Shown here piece after piece: positions 50,089 to 62,715 of a stretch of 64,000 bases of DNA (its first letter is position 1; each line of letters starts with the position of its first letter). Below the pieces are notes generated by a model. The model ran no database searches. It worked only from the letters and a program-made list of their open reading frames with translations, and was not told where the DNA came from. Both the position numbers and the translations under genes were made by a program. Origin of the DNA: Proteus faecis (GTDB lineage: Bacteria; Pseudomonadota; Gammaproteobacteria; Enterobacterales; Enterobacteriaceae); contig NZ_PENZ01000012.1 in NCBI RefSeq assembly GCF_003144395.1, forward strand, positions 62,001 to 126,000, given 5' to 3'.

Positions 50089-51252
50089 ATGAAACGCGAA
50101 AATATCATTGAACGCCCGGATTGGCGTGAAAAAGCAACTGAATTTGGCTTTAACTTTCATACAATGTATGGCGAGCCTTATTGGTCTGAAGATGCTTATT
50201 ATCAATTCTCAATGGAAGAGGTTGAAACGTTAGAAGAAACGACAGAAGAGTTGCATCAGATGTGCTTACAAGTCGCTGATAAAGTGGCTAATAGCGAAGA
50301 GTTGCTGACTCGTTTTCAAATCCCACGTCACTGTTGGGATTTTGTCCGTGATTCATGGAAATCGTCTCAACCTTCACTCTATTCACGTCTTGATTTAGCC
50401 TATGACGGTAAAAGTCCGGCAAAACTGTTAGAAAATAATGCAGATACGCCAACTTCACTGTATGAATCTGCTTTTTTTCAATGGATCTGGCTTGAAGATC
50501 AAGTCAATGCTGGTCGTTTACCACAAAATGCCGATCAATTTAATAGCATTCAAGAGAAGTTAATTGATCGATTCGCAGAACTTCGTGATCAATACGGAAT
50601 GCGTTATCTGCATATGTCTTGTTGCCAAGATACCGAAGAAGATCGTGGTACCGTTCAATATTTACAAGATTGTGCTGAAGAAGCAGAAGTCACAACTGAC
50701 TTTGTCTTTATTGAAGATCTGGGTTTAGGTGAACGTGGTGAGTTAACTGATCTGCAAGATCAGATAATCAGCAATATGTTTAAACTTTATCCTTGGGAAT
50801 TTATGTTCCGCGAAGACTTCTCAACTAAACTGGCTGATGCGGGCATTCGTTGGTTAGAACCTTCTTGGAAGAGCATTATCTCGAATAAAGCATTACTGCC
50901 AATGCTTTGGGAGATGTTCCCTAACCACCCAAATCTGCTACCTGCTTATTTTTATGATGGTAAAGCGCCTGATTCATTATCACGTTATGTTATCAAGCCA
51001 CTGTTTTCACGCGAAGGTGCAAATATTCGCATTGTTGAAAATGGCAAAGATATTGCTGTTGCAGATGGGCCTTACGGTGAAGAAGGCTTTATTGTTCAAG
51101 ATTTCCATCCACTACCAAAATTCGGTGATAGCTATACATTAATTGGTAGCTGGTTGGTTAACGACCAATCCGCAGGTATTTGCATTAGAGAAGATAGAGA
51201 GCTTATCACTCAAGATCTCTCCCGCTTCTATCCACATATTATTTTAGATTAA
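50089..51252 (+). CDS. ygiC: YgiC, glutathionylspermidine synthase-like ATP-grasp protein
   Basis: A 387-residue ATP-grasp protein (E. coli YgiC 386) homologous to the synthetase domain of glutathionylspermidine synthase; its physiological substrate is not established. Family features include [18 protein letters not shown], the central [19 protein letters not shown] and the ATP-binding [11 protein letters not shown] near the C-terminus. It is 8 nt downstream of ygiB and ends at a clear terminator. Confidence 0.94.
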   Translation: MKRENIIERPDWREKATEFGFNFHTMYGEPYWSEDAYYQFSMEEVETLEETTEELHQMCLQVADKVANSEELLTRFQIPRHCWDFVRDSWKSSQPSLYSRLDLAYDGKSPAKLLENNADTPTSLYESAFFQWIWLEDQVNAGRLPQNADQFNSIQEKLIDRFAELRDQYGMRYLHMSCCQDTEEDRGTVQYLQDCAEEAEVTTDFVFIEDLGLGERGELTDLQDQIISNMFKLYPWEFMFREDFSTKLADAGIRWLEPSWKSIISNKALLPMLWEMFPNHPNLLPAYFYDGKAPDSLSRYVIKPLFSREGANIRIVENGKDIAVADGPYGEEGFIVQDFHPLPKFGDSYTLIGSWLVNDQSAGICIREDRELITQDLSRFYPHIILD

Positions 51253-51276
51253 TAAAAATCTTAAAATTATATTGAG

Positions 51277-51310
51277 CACCTTATTGTTTATAAGCAATAA
51301 GGTGTTTTTT
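51277..51310 (+). terminator. Terminator of ygiBC
   Basis: A perfect 10-bp stem CACCTTATTG/CAATAAGGTG (51277-51286 and 51295-51304) followed by six T residues, 24 nt after the ygiC stop. Confidence 0.92.
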
Positions 51311-51694
51311 ATTGCAAAAATCTGCTCATTTTATGATTTCAATATATGGCTATATTCCAGAAATAATCATATCCATAGCAGATACAATCGCAGTATGGAT
51401 CTCAGATTTAACACACACGATAGATATCAACTGTTCTTAACTTATTCTTTGCTACAACGGTTATAGATTTCGTCATAACAACATATTTCTGATTATCTAT
51501 TTCAATATCGATTTATTTAATGAAATATAAAAAGTATTCATTGAATAGTAATGAAGCTTATCAGAGATTTATTTAAATAAAAATAAAATCAATATAAACA
51601 AAAGGTTAAATGTATTTATTATATCTATATAAAAAATTGGAAAGAACAACAATAAGGGAAATATAATGTGTCGATACGTTATATTTAATATAAA

Positions 51695-51729
51695 AAAGGT
51701 CAAATTCTATAAAAACGAATTTGACCTTT
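51695..51729 (-). terminator. Terminator of ygiD
   Basis: A perfect 13-bp stem AAAGGTCAAATTC/GAATTTGACCTTT (51695-51707 and 51717-51729); on the minus strand a T-run follows. It lies 31 nt past the ygiD stop. Confidence 0.9.
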
Positions 51730-51760
51730 AGATTTTATAAACTGGTTTTATTGGATGATT

Positions 51761-52546
51761 TTATCCAATTTGAAATGTCATCATGCTGAGCGATTTATTG
51801 ACAATATCATTATTCAGTAATGTCACTTTTTCACCTTCTTGTTTTAAACCTAATAGGTATAACGCAGGTAAAAAATGCTCTGCGGTTGGATGGGACAATC
51901 GCCCTTCTTCCGTTGATAAAATCGTAAATAAATCAGTTGGCTCTTTGTCACTTTGCAAACTACTTTCTATTGCTTCACTAAACGAAAGTGCCCAAGGATA
52001 AGGCGCTGCATCGCTATTTTGCCAATCCATCATTCTTAAGTTATGAACAATATTACCGCTACCAATAATTAAGACACCTTCTTTACGCAATTCAACCAGC
52101 TTTTGCCCTAATTTATAGTGCCATTGTGCCGATTGACGTGCATCAATGCTTAACTGAACAACTGGAATATTTGCGTTGGGATACATTTTTTCAAGTATTC
52201 CCCAACTGCCATGATCTAATCCCCATTGATCCATATCGAGTTTTAATTTAATCGGATCAATCAGATCTTCAATCAGCGCAGCTAAACTTATCGAGCCTCG
52301 AGCTGGGTATTCTATTGCATACAATTCTGGTGGAAACCCGTAAAAATCATGAATTGTCTTTGGTTGCGACATTGCCGTTACATAAGTTCCATCAGTATAC
52401 CAATGGGCTGAAATCACTAAAATCGCTTTAGGTTGAGGAAGCGTTTCCCCCAATTCTGACCAGAGGCGAGTATATGTATTATCTTCTAATACATTCATTG
52501 GACTACCATGCCCAATAAACAGTGCTGGCATCATTTTTGTTTCCAT
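51761..52546 (-). CDS. ygiD: 4,5-DOPA-extradiol-dioxygenase-like protein YgiD
   Basis: Member of the LigB/DODA class III extradiol ring-cleavage family; E. coli YgiD opens L-DOPA in vitro, but the natural substrate is unclear. The start is the ATG at 52546 with GAGGTGG six bases upstream, giving 261 residues; an in-frame ATG 22 codons earlier is rejected. Metal-binding histidines are visible in LFIGHGSPMN, VISAHWYT, TIHDFYGFP and GSGNIVHNLR. It is convergent with ygiC and upstream of the ribB terminator. Confidence 0.93.
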   Translation of the reverse strand: METKMMPALFIGHGSPMNVLEDNTYTRLWSELGETLPQPKAILVISAHWYTDGTYVTAMSQPKTIHDFYGFPPELYAIEYPARGSISLAALIEDLIDPIKLKLDMDQWGLDHGSWGILEKMYPNANIPVVQLSIDARQSAQWHYKLGQKLVELRKEGVLIIGSGNIVHNLRMMDWQNSDAAPYPWALSFSEAIESSLQSDKEPTDLFTILSTEEGRLSHPTAEHFLPALYLLGLKQEGEKVTLLNNDIVNKSLSMMTFQIG

Positions 52547-52640
52547 AACCACCTCTATGGCAAGTGTTCTTATCATATAAGCATACTGCCTTCTTACTTG
52601 AAATATAGTCAAAGAAGTATGAAATAGTTATTCAAAAAAT

Positions 52641-52675
52641 ATGAAAAAAGCCACCTAAGTTTCCTTAAGTGGCTT
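52641..52675 (-). terminator. Terminator of ribB
   Basis: AAGCCACCTAAG (52648-52659) pairs with CTTAAGTGGCTT (52664-52675) with one mismatch; on the minus strand TTTTTT follows. It lies about 46 nt past the ribB stop. Confidence 0.85.
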
Positions 52676-52720
52676 GATATAAGTGTGTGTGTTTTCAGTG
52701 TCGCTTATAACATGTTAATT

Positions 52721-53374
52721 TCAGCCAGCTTTTTTCTCCTTACGAAGACGATAAGCCACTAAATCTTCAATCGTTAATACCGGCATATTGTGCTTTTTAG
52801 CAAAAGTGATCACTTCTGGTGCTCTTGCCATTGTGCCATCATCATTTGTTAATTCACATAACACTGCAACAGGTTTAAAACCGGCTAAAGTTGCCAAATC
52901 AATCGACGCCTCAGTGTGTCCACCTCGCGTTAACACACCACCAGGCTGCGCTCGTAATGGAAATACGTGACCAGGGCGATTTAAATCACTTGGTTTTGCA
53001 TTGTCAGCCGCAGCCGCACGTACCGTAGTTAAACGATCAGATGCTGAAACACCTGTTGTTACACCTTGTGCTGCTTCAATTGTTACTGTAAATGCCGTAT
53101 GGAAATGACTGGTGTTATTTTCCACCATCATAGGCAAATCAAGTTGTTGGCGACGTTCTTCTGTAATGCATAAACAAACAATACCACTACCATGACGAAT
53201 AGACATCGCCATTTGTTCTGTAGTCATCGTTTCTGCGGCGAAAACCATATCGCCTTCATTCTCGCGATCCTCGTCGTCGAGCACCATCACGCCTTTACCC
53301 GCACGCAGGGCTTCTAGAGCAAGTTCAACACGCTCAAATGGATTACCGAATTCGGAAAGTAGCGTCTGATTCAT
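52721..53374 (-). CDS. ribB: 3,4-dihydroxy-2-butanone 4-phosphate synthase
   Basis: Converts ribulose 5-phosphate to dihydroxybutanone phosphate and formate in riboflavin synthesis. The 217-residue protein (same length as E. coli) shows [21 protein letters not shown] with its acidic metal ligands, the RHGSGIVC segment, and [25 protein letters not shown]. It stands alone without a fused RibA domain. Translation begins at 53374 after a GAGG ribosome site; the 130-nt leader to the FMN riboswitch contains the expression platform. Confidence 0.97.
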   Translation of the reverse strand: MNQTLLSEFGNPFERVELALEALRAGKGVMVLDDEDRENEGDMVFAAETMTTEQMAMSIRHGSGIVCLCITEERRQQLDLPMMVENNTSHFHTAFTVTIEAAQGVTTGVSASDRLTTVRAAAADNAKPSDLNRPGHVFPLRAQPGGVLTRGGHTEASIDLATLAGFKPVAVLCELTNDDGTMARAPEVITFAKKHNMPVLTIEDLVAYRLRKEKKAG

Positions 53375-53436
53375 GGTAAAAAAACCTCAATAATTAATGA
53401 AAGTTACCAGAATCAGGGCAGTCTTAGGAGTGGATC

Positions 53437-53461
53437 TCTGCTTAGTAAAAACACAAGCAGA
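53437..53461 (-). promoter_or_regulatory. Hairpin in the ribB leader (FMN riboswitch expression platform)
   Basis: A 7-bp inverted repeat TCTGCTT (53437-53443)/AAGCAGA (53455-53461) lies between the FMN aptamer and the ribB start. It has no T-tract, so its role as part of the expression platform is inferred from position only. Confidence 0.4.
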
Positions 53462-53503
53462 AACAACAGGAATGGATACAATGATCCTACTGATGCTATT
53501 TTA

Positions 53504-53652
53504 TTCTCTCCCATCCAGACTTTAACTGTCGGCTCCAGAATTACACTGGATCTGCTGACCTTTGCACTACAATAGCAATACAAAGCGCTCGCGGGCTTTA
53601 CCTAACTATTTAGGTATCTACCGCCGGTGGGGACTTTCACCCCGCCCTGAGA
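53504..53652 (-). promoter_or_regulatory. FMN riboswitch (RFN element) upstream of ribB
   Basis: Read on the minus strand, the conserved RFN blocks appear in order: CAGGGCGGGGTGAAAGTCCC, ACCGGCGGTAGAT, AGCCCGCGAGCG, AAGGTCAGCAGATCC, TGGAGCCGACAGTTAAAGTC and TGGATGGGAGAGAAT. This is a complete FMN aptamer of about 149 nt placed 130 nt upstream of ribB. Family knowledge: FMN binding lowers ribB expression. Confidence 0.97.
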
Positions 53653-53859
53653 TTAACGGTGAAACTATACGCTTTAAAATTATAAGAGGCAATCATCAAT
53701 CGGTGACAATCTTTGTTTCATCACATAATCATTTTATGACATACGGTTATTTAACGATTTATAATAAAAAATAACAATAATCTTGATATCTGGTTTTATT
53801 CCCTCTGTCCTCATATTACACTTAGCCTCAGCTTTCTATTTTATTTGTGAGGATTTCCC
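53653..53859. other. ribB-ubiK divergent promoter region
   Basis: 207 bp between the distal end of the FMN aptamer and the ubiK start. It should hold divergent promoters for ribB and ubiK; the sequence is A+T-rich and I cannot assign them. No gene seen. Confidence 0.5.
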
Positions 53860-54180
53860 ATGTTGGACCCGAAAAAACTTGAACAAGTTGCGCGCCAAAT
53901 CCAAAACGTACTGCCACAAGGCATTAAAGATTTTGGTGATGATATCGATAAAAAAATCCGCACTGTTCTGCAATCTCAATTAAACAAATTGGATTTAGTC
54001 AATCGCGAAGAGTTTGATGTACAAACTCAAGTCTTATTGCGTACTCGTGAAAAACTTAATCGTTTAGAACAACGTTTAAATGAGCTAGAAGCGGGTCTGC
54101 AAGCAAAACCTCAAGCTAAAGTTAGCCAAATTGAAGACGTTGAAATTGTGGTAGAAACTCAAACAGAAAATAAAGCTTAA
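53860..54180 (+). CDS. ubiK: Ubiquinone biosynthesis accessory factor UbiK
   Basis: YqiC/UbiK assists the soluble Ubi metabolon, binding UbiJ, for aerobic ubiquinone synthesis, and forms trimers through its coiled coil. The 106-residue protein begins [20 protein letters not shown], has an amphipathic N-terminal helix and a C-terminal coiled coil ([18 protein letters not shown]). The ATG at 53860 is preceded by GAGGA. It is divergent from ribB, as in E. coli, and followed by a terminator. Confidence 0.95.
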   Translation: MLDPKKLEQVARQIQNVLPQGIKDFGDDIDKKIRTVLQSQLNKLDLVNREEFDVQTQVLLRTREKLNRLEQRLNELEAGLQAKPQAKVSQIEDVEIVVETQTENKA

Positions 54181-54217
54181 TCTATTAATTTATTGCTTAT
54201 TTAAGTCATAAAGCAAA

Positions 54218-54252
54218 AACCCTGTATCTCACAAAGACACAGGGTTATTTTT
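54218..54252 (+). terminator. Terminator of ubiK
   Basis: AACCCTGT (54218-54225) pairs with ACAGGGTT (54239-54246), extended by TCT/AGA inside, followed by ATTTTTTAT. It lies about 40 nt after ubiK and between convergent genes. Confidence 0.85.
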
Positions 54253-54278
54253 TATCTACTCACTATACTTATTAGCAA

Positions 54279-57229
<2,951 letters not shown>

Positions 57230-57530
57230 AAAAATATCCTCTTATTTACTGCTACTGAGATAACATGCTATTTAATTTATTTTTATTCTGTAAATTTAGA
57301 TTAGATTCTTTTCTCTTTATTCTCTCACTAGAAATGAGGTATTCGTGATCTGATTCATATTAATCTTTTAAGCAAAGTGATCTATCTTTTAGTAAAAAAG
57401 CAGATCACTTTTTATTTCTTGATAACGTTCACATTTTCAACCTATAAATTATTTTTCTATATATCAAAAGATTAGACTCAGATATTCTAAATATAGAAAG
57501 CCGTTTTTTAGAATAAAAAGAGGTATAAAA
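57230..57530. other. Sugar operon-regulator divergent control region
   Basis: 301 bp that must carry both promoters. It contains repeated GTGATCT half-sites: an inverted pair AAAGTGATCT (57374-57383) and AGATCACTTT (57402-57411), another GTGATCTGAT at 57345, and a further AAAGTGATCTAT at 57528-57539 on the regulator's own start codon. These are the best operator candidates. Confidence 0.6.
57374..57411. promoter_or_regulatory. Candidate operator, inverted GTGATCT repeat
   Basis: AAAGTGATCT and its exact complement AGATCACTTT are separated by 18 nt, about three helical turns from centre to centre. Position between the divergent genes fits a GntR-type operator; the assignment is inferred. Confidence 0.5.
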
Positions 57531-57539
57531 GTGATCTAT
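57528..57539 (+). promoter_or_regulatory. Candidate autoregulatory site on the regulator start codon
   Basis: AAAGTGATCTAT is a 12-base exact repeat of 57374-57385, and its GTG is the start codon of the GntR-type regulator. A regulator bound here would block its own expression. Confidence 0.4.
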
Positions 57540-58235
57540 AAAGACATTGCAAAAAGCCTAAGAATTCAAATAAATTCGGCTGGATATCAAATTGGTGACA
57601 CATTACCGTCTGAAAAGTTATTAGCAGAACAATATGATGTTTCAAGAATGACTATCCGTAAAGCAATAGACTTACTGGTTATCGCAGGTTTATTAGAACG
57701 AAAACAAGGCTCAGGAACTTATATTAAAGAGAAAGATGTTCATCATGAAAATGCAAGCTTAAAAGGTTTTGTCGAATTAATGGCAAATACAGGCCACAAT
57801 GTAAGAAGTGAAGTTATAGAGTTTAGTGTTATTCCCTGTCCTTTATCTATCGCCAGTAAACTACGAATTAATTCAAATGAACGTATTTTTTATTCAAGGC
57901 GAATACGTTACGTTGATAATAAACCACTTATTGTTGAAGATAGTTATATGCCTGTTAAATATTTTGGTAATTTAACATTAACACATTTAGAAGGTTCTAA
58001 ATTTGATTTTATTGAAAATATTTGCCAAATAAAAATAGCAGGAAGTTACGAGACATTTCATCCTATAATGCCAGAAAACAATATTTGTCAATTATTAAAA
58101 ATAGAGAATAACATACCAATATTAAGACTCAGCACATTATCATACAGCACCCATGGTGATTATATAAACTATTCAATAATGTATAGAAATACCCAAGATT
58201 ATATTGTTGAGTATCATTTAAAACGAGAGCAATAG
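57531..58235 (+). CDS. GntR/HutC-family regulator of the phospho-alpha-glucoside operon
   Basis: A 234-residue transcription factor. The N-terminal winged helix-turn-helix (about 1-70) has the GntR pattern GDTLPSEKLLAEQYDVSRMT followed by VRKAIDLL-like residues and RKQGSGTYI. The C-terminal UTRA effector domain has FYSRRIRYVDNKPLIVEDSY. The start is GTG at 57531 with GAGG eight bases upstream. It is divergent from the EIICB-glucosidase pair, so it probably represses it and responds to a sugar phosphate. It ends at a shared terminator opposite hldE. Confidence 0.88.
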   Translation: MIYKDIAKSLRIQINSAGYQIGDTLPSEKLLAEQYDVSRMTIRKAIDLLVIAGLLERKQGSGTYIKEKDVHHENASLKGFVELMANTGHNVRSEVIEFSVIPCPLSIASKLRINSNERIFYSRRIRYVDNKPLIVEDSYMPVKYFGNLTLTHLEGSKFDFIENICQIKIAGSYETFHPIMPENNICQLLKIENNIPILRLSTLSYSTHGDYINYSIMYRNTQDYIVEYHLKREQ

Positions 58236-58280
58236 TTATTAATAAATAATATTAAAAAATAACAAATAATCACCATAGCA

Positions 58281-58306
58281 AAAAAGCACCCCGTAGAGTG
58301 CTTTTT
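58281..58306. terminator. Bidirectional terminator between the regulator gene and hldE
   Basis: AAAAAGCAC (58281-58289) pairs with GTGCTTTTT (58298-58306) around an 8-nt loop; A and T runs on both sides suit termination from either convergent gene. Confidence 0.8.
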
Positions 58307-58327
58307 AAACTTAATAAAGGCGCTTAA

Positions 58328-59752
58328 TTATTTCTTTTTAATCGCATTAATAATATTTGTTGTAGAAATGCCGTCTTCAAAATTCAGCACTTTTACTTCA
58401 CCACCTGCGGCCCAAACTTCTTTGCTACCAGCAATATCTTCAGGCTTATAATCACCACCTTTAACTAAGATATCTGGTAATACAGAAGCAATTAAACGCT
58501 GCGGGGTATCTTCTTCAAATGCAACAACCCAGTCTACTGCACCTAAAGCGCCGAGCACGGTCATACGTTGCTCTAATGGATTAACAGGACGAGTTTCACC
58601 TTTTAAACGCTTCGTTGAAGCGTCGCTATTTACAGCAACAATCAAACGATCACCTAATTTGCGTGCATTTGCTAAATAGCTAACATGACCAGCATGCAGA
58701 ATATCAAAACAACCATTCGTCATAACAATACGCTCACCGCGCTGACGCGCTAATTCGACGGCTTGTTTTAATTGCTCTTCTTCCATGATACCAAAACCGT
58801 TGTCAGAACGGCCACGAATAGCATTTTCAAGCTCAATAGGTGACACTGTTGATGTTCCTAATTTACCGACAACAACGCCAGCTGCTGCGTTAGCAAGGAA
58901 ACAGGCTTCACTTAAAGGTTTGCCAGCAGCTAAAGAGGTTGCCAATACACCAATTACCGTATCACCAGCCCCAGTAACGTCATAGACTTCTTGTGCTTGA
59001 GTTGGTAAATGCAATGGTGCTTCATTTGCTCGAAGTAAACTCATTCCGCGTTCTGAACGAGTGATCAACAACGCTTCAAGATCTAAATCTCGAACTAATT
59101 GAGTTCCTTTTTCTACCAGCTCTTCATCGGTTTTACAGGCACCAACCACTTGTTCAAATTCAGACATATTTGGCGTTAATAGTGTCGCACCACGATAACG
59201 CTCAAAATCTGATCCCTTAGGATCGATTAATACAGGTACACCCGCTTTTTTCGCCAGTTGGATCATCTCTTGAACATGAGAAAGCGCCCCTTTGGCATAA
59301 TCTGATAAAACCAATGCGCCAATAGAAGGTAATGCTTGCTGAATACGTTCATAAATAGGTTGAGGATCAACGTTGCTAAACCCTTCTTCAAAATCAAGAC
59401 GAATTAATTGCTGATTACGAGAAAGAACACGTAATTTTGTGATTGTTGGGTGTGTCGCAACAGAGACAAAATCACAACGCACATTGACCTGATTTAATGT
59501 ATTACTCAATGCTTTTGCGGCTTCATCAATACCTGTTAAACCCACTAAACGCGAATTAGCACCAAGAGACGCAATATTCATTGCAACGTTTGCTGCACCA
59601 CCTGGTCGCTCTTCTGTGGTATCGACCTTAACCACTGGCACTGGGGCTTCTGGTGAAATTCGACTTGTTGGTCCATACCAATAGCGATCTAACATGACGT
59701 CACCGACAACCAACACATTGGCCTTATTAAAATCCGGCAGCGTTACTTTCAT
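58328..59752 (-). CDS. hldE: Bifunctional heptose 7-phosphate kinase / heptose 1-phosphate adenylyltransferase
   Basis: Makes ADP-heptose for the inner core of lipopolysaccharide and complements LptD in envelope biogenesis. I take the ATG at 59752 ([18 protein letters not shown]), preceded by GGAG, matching the family start; an in-frame ATG 15 codons upstream is rejected. It is 474 residues (E. coli 477). The N-terminal ribokinase-type domain (to about 320) has [11 protein letters not shown] and [14 protein letters not shown]. The C-terminal cytidylyltransferase-like domain has [16 protein letters not shown] and [10 protein letters not shown]. It leads toward the ygiF-glnE-hldE arrangement conserved in E. 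coli. Confidence 0.97.
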   Translation of the reverse strand: MKVTLPDFNKANVLVVGDVMLDRYWYGPTSRISPEAPVPVVKVDTTEERPGGAANVAMNIASLGANSRLVGLTGIDEAAKALSNTLNQVNVRCDFVSVATHPTITKLRVLSRNQQLIRLDFEEGFSNVDPQPIYERIQQALPSIGALVLSDYAKGALSHVQEMIQLAKKAGVPVLIDPKGSDFERYRGATLLTPNMSEFEQVVGACKTDEELVEKGTQLVRDLDLEALLITRSERGMSLLRANEAPLHLPTQAQEVYDVTGAGDTVIGVLATSLAAGKPLSEACFLANAAAGVVVGKLGTSTVSPIELENAIRGRSDNGFGIMEEEQLKQAVELARQRGERIVMTNGCFDILHAGHVSYLANARKLGDRLIVAVNSDASTKRLKGETRPVNPLEQRMTVLGALGAVDWVVAFEEDTPQRLIASVLPDILVKGGDYKPEDIAGSKEVWAAGGEVKVLNFEDGISTTNIINAIKKK

Positions 59753-59848
59753 CCCATACTCCACATTTATTTTCAAAATAAGCCGAAATAATACCATAAC
59801 TTGTTAGGCAAAAAGAGATACACATAAAGACTTCATGCCAACAAACTA

Positions 59849-62689
59849 TTACTCTTGTTCACCAAGCCACTTCAGTTTGCTTTTTAATACACACTCTCGC
59901 TCTGCGATAAAACAATGATTATCCACAATGGCAGGCAATGCTTGTAACGCCAGATGATGCAATTCATTACGCAATGTGACATAAGCATGTGTTAAAGCGA
60001 GAGCTTCATCTTCATCCATCACTTGATGCTTTGCCATTAGCTCAAAAATACGCACATTATCAGACCAACGAGTTAAAACAGGGTATTGATGAGAAAAACG
60101 CAATACTAAATATTGCGCGATAAATTCAATATCGGTAATACCACCAGATGAGGTTTTTAAATCAAACTTGTCCGCTTGTGTTGGTGCAAGGTGTTGCACC
60201 ATTTTTTTACGCATATCGCGGACTTCATTTTGTAATACAGTAGCATCACGAGAAAGACACAGCGTTTCATGACGAATACGTGAAAACATCTGTTGTAATT
60301 CATCATCACCATAAATCATTCGAGCGCGAATTAAAGCTTGATGCTCCCAAGTCCAAGCTTCATTTTTCTGATATTCATCAAAAGCTTGAATAGTACTCAC
60401 CAACATACCCGACTCACCCGAAGGGCGTAAACGCGCATCGACTTCATACAACACGCCAGAAGATGTTCTGGTACTAAACAAATGGATAATACGCTGTGCT
60501 AAACGCAGATAAAATTGGCGAGCATCGATCTGTTTTGCCCCAGTTGTGAGCGTATTTATTGGACAATCCAATAAAAAAACCAAGTCCAAATCAGAGCTAT
60601 ATCCTAACTCCCATCCTCCCAATTTACCGTATCCAATCACCGCAAAGCCCAATCCATCACGATGAGCTAAATGTTCAGGCTCACCATAACGTTTCACCAT
60701 ATATGACCAAGCCTGATGAACAACAGCATGAATAATAGCTTCAGCTAAATAGGTTAAGTGATCGCTAACCTTCATCACTGGCAATACCCCAGTAATATCT
60801 TCAGCGGCGATACGCAGTAATTGAGCTTGCTTAAACTGGCGTAATGCTTCTAATCGCTGTTCTTCATCTTCTTCTGGTACACGTAATAAATATTGACGTA
60901 ATTCATCACGATAAGCATCTAACGGTAGCGGTTGATAGAGTGAACTAGGATCGAGTAATTCATCTAATAACAAAGGGTGAAGTGCTAATTGTTCCGCGAT
61001 CATCGGAGATGCTGCACAGAGTCGTATAACATGGGTTAAAACTTCATCCGACTCTTGCATCAACTCCAAATACGTTGTGCGACTTACAATGCTTAATAGC
61101 AACGGAGTGATCCGTTTTAACGTGACTAATGTTTGAGGTTGCTGACAAATTTTAGCCAATAGTTTTGGCATTAAGGCATCAAGAACATCGCGTCCTCTCG
61201 GTCCTATTGTTCGCTTGCCAATATCTTGGCGAAAATTCTGCAACGTCTGATTTATTGCCTCAAGCACCTCAATGGTTAATGTTTCATGAAATAATGACGA
61301 CGTTTCAGGTAAGCGTCCAAGTAACCAAAGACGCTTAAATTCAGAGATATCATCTTCATCATCATTTTCATCTTCTTCACCAATTAATTGCGTGAAAATC
61401 ACAGAAACAGCCTGCATCTTGTGATTAATTTCTTGATAAAGCGTTTCCCAATCCTCAAATCCCATTGCAAAAGTTAACCGTGCTTTATCTTCTTCATTTT
61501 CAGGTAAGGTTTGAGTTTGTTGATCGTCAATAGATTGCAGTAAATTTTCTAATCGACGAAGGAAAAGATAACTTTCAGAGAGTTGAGCCGTTTCTTGTGA
61601 CGTTAATAACTCAAGTTTAGTGATGACATTGAGTACTGTTAACAATGAATTACTTTGTAACTCAGGCTCTCTTCCCCCACGAATTAGCTGGAACACCTGA
61701 GTAATAAATTCAATTTCACGAATACCACCAGAGCCTAATTTTATATTATCAATCATGCCACGACGACGAACTTCTCGACTTATCATGGATTTCATATTTC
61801 TAAGTGATTGAATAACACTAAAATCAATATAACGACGGTAAACAAAAGGACGCAACATTTGTCGTAAAACTTGGCAATACTCTTTCTTCTCTGCACCTAA
61901 AACACGCGCTTTGATCATCGCATAGCGTTCCCAATCACGCCCTTGCTCTTGATAGTAATCTTCCAGAGCGGCAAAGCTCATGACCAAAGGCCCACTTTCG
62001 CCAAAAGGGCGTAGTCGCATATCTACACGATAGACAAAACCATCAATGGTGTGCTGATCCAAAGCCTTAATAAGCTTTTGGCCTAAGCGAGTAAAAAACT
62101 GTGCATTATCTAATTCTCGGCGTCCACCCTGTGTAAATCCATTTTCAGGATAGGCAAAAATCAAATCGATATCAGAAGAAAAGTTAAGTTCAAATCCACC
62201 TAATTTTCCCATTCCTAAAATCAGTAATGGCTGGGGTTTTCCCTCATTATCACAAGGTGTACCCCATTGTTGGCAACACTGCTGATAAAGCGTATCTTTA
62301 GCGACACAAATTAATGTTTCAGCCAATATGCTCAAATGTTTTAGCACACAAGGAATATCGCCTAATTGAAAAAATTGTAGCCATGCAATACGCACTAATT
62401 GTTGATGACGAAATTGGCGTAAAATCCTCATCACATCATCTTCATTATCAATATTGGCTAATTTTGCCGTTAATTGAGACTCGTAACTCTGCCATTCAAT
62501 ACAGGTTGGTGGATTTTGCCTGATATCAATCAACCATTGAGGATTAACACGTAAATGCTCTGTTGCAAAAGGGCTAAAAGCAAAAAACTGTTGCTCTTGT
62601 TGATTAAAAGGCGCTAGCGCATTTAATTGAGAAGAGAACCCGCACTGTGCTTTATTCCACAATTGTTGAAATACACCGATAACAGACAT
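59849..62689 (-). CDS. glnE: Glutamine synthetase adenylyltransferase/deadenylylase
   Basis: Bifunctional regulator that adenylylates or deadenylylates glutamine synthetase in response to PII and glutamine. It is 946 residues, identical in length to E. coli. Two nucleotidyltransferase domains are evident: N-terminal deadenylylase with [18 protein letters not shown] and C-terminal adenylyltransferase with [18 protein letters not shown]. Both retain the SSDxD metal motif. [13 protein letters not shown] marks the linker. It lies 26 nt after ygiF and about 100 nt before hldE. Confidence 0.97.
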   Translation of the reverse strand: MSVIGVFQQLWNKAQCGFSSQLNALAPFNQQEQQFFAFSPFATEHLRVNPQWLIDIRQNPPTCIEWQSYESQLTAKLANIDNEDDVMRILRQFRHQQLVRIAWLQFFQLGDIPCVLKHLSILAETLICVAKDTLYQQCCQQWGTPCDNEGKPQPLLILGMGKLGGFELNFSSDIDLIFAYPENGFTQGGRRELDNAQFFTRLGQKLIKALDQHTIDGFVYRVDMRLRPFGESGPLVMSFAALEDYYQEQGRDWERYAMIKARVLGAEKKEYCQVLRQMLRPFVYRRYIDFSVIQSLRNMKSMISREVRRRGMIDNIKLGSGGIREIEFITQVFQLIRGGREPELQSNSLLTVLNVITKLELLTSQETAQLSESYLFLRRLENLLQSIDDQQTQTLPENEEDKARLTFAMGFEDWETLYQEINHKMQAVSVIFTQLIGEEDENDDEDDISEFKRLWLLGRLPETSSLFHETLTIEVLEAINQTLQNFRQDIGKRTIGPRGRDVLDALMPKLLAKICQQPQTLVTLKRITPLLLSIVSRTTYLELMQESDEVLTHVIRLCAASPMIAEQLALHPLLLDELLDPSSLYQPLPLDAYRDELRQYLLRVPEEDEEQRLEALRQFKQAQLLRIAAEDITGVLPVMKVSDHLTYLAEAIIHAVVHQAWSYMVKRYGEPEHLAHRDGLGFAVIGYGKLGGWELGYSSDLDLVFLLDCPINTLTTGAKQIDARQFYLRLAQRIIHLFSTRTSSGVLYEVDARLRPSGESGMLVSTIQAFDEYQKNEAWTWEHQALIRARMIYGDDELQQMFSRIRHETLCLSRDATVLQNEVRDMRKKMVQHLAPTQADKFDLKTSSGGITDIEFIAQYLVLRFSHQYPVLTRWSDNVRIFELMAKHQVMDEDEALALTHAYVTLRNELHHLALQALPAIVDNHCFIAERECVLKSKLKWLGEQE

Positions 62690-62715
62690 AAATAGACTCT
62701 CAAGTTGTCAGGAAA

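Larger units (their letters stand above)
51253..51760. other. ygiC-ygiD convergent intergenic region
   Basis: 508 bp between convergent genes, bounded by the ygiC and ygiD terminators. The A+T-rich middle (51311-51690) has no ORF with a plausible ribosome site and composition, and I see no repeat or RNA gene there. Confidence 0.6.

Noticed and set aside
51272-51466. 64-codon plus-strand ORF after ygiC
   Set aside because: Runs through the ygiC terminator, has no ribosome site and a composition like random A+T-rich DNA.
53562-53774. 70-codon plus-strand ORF
   Set aside because: It overlaps the FMN riboswitch in antisense; the conserved RNA blocks explain the sequence.
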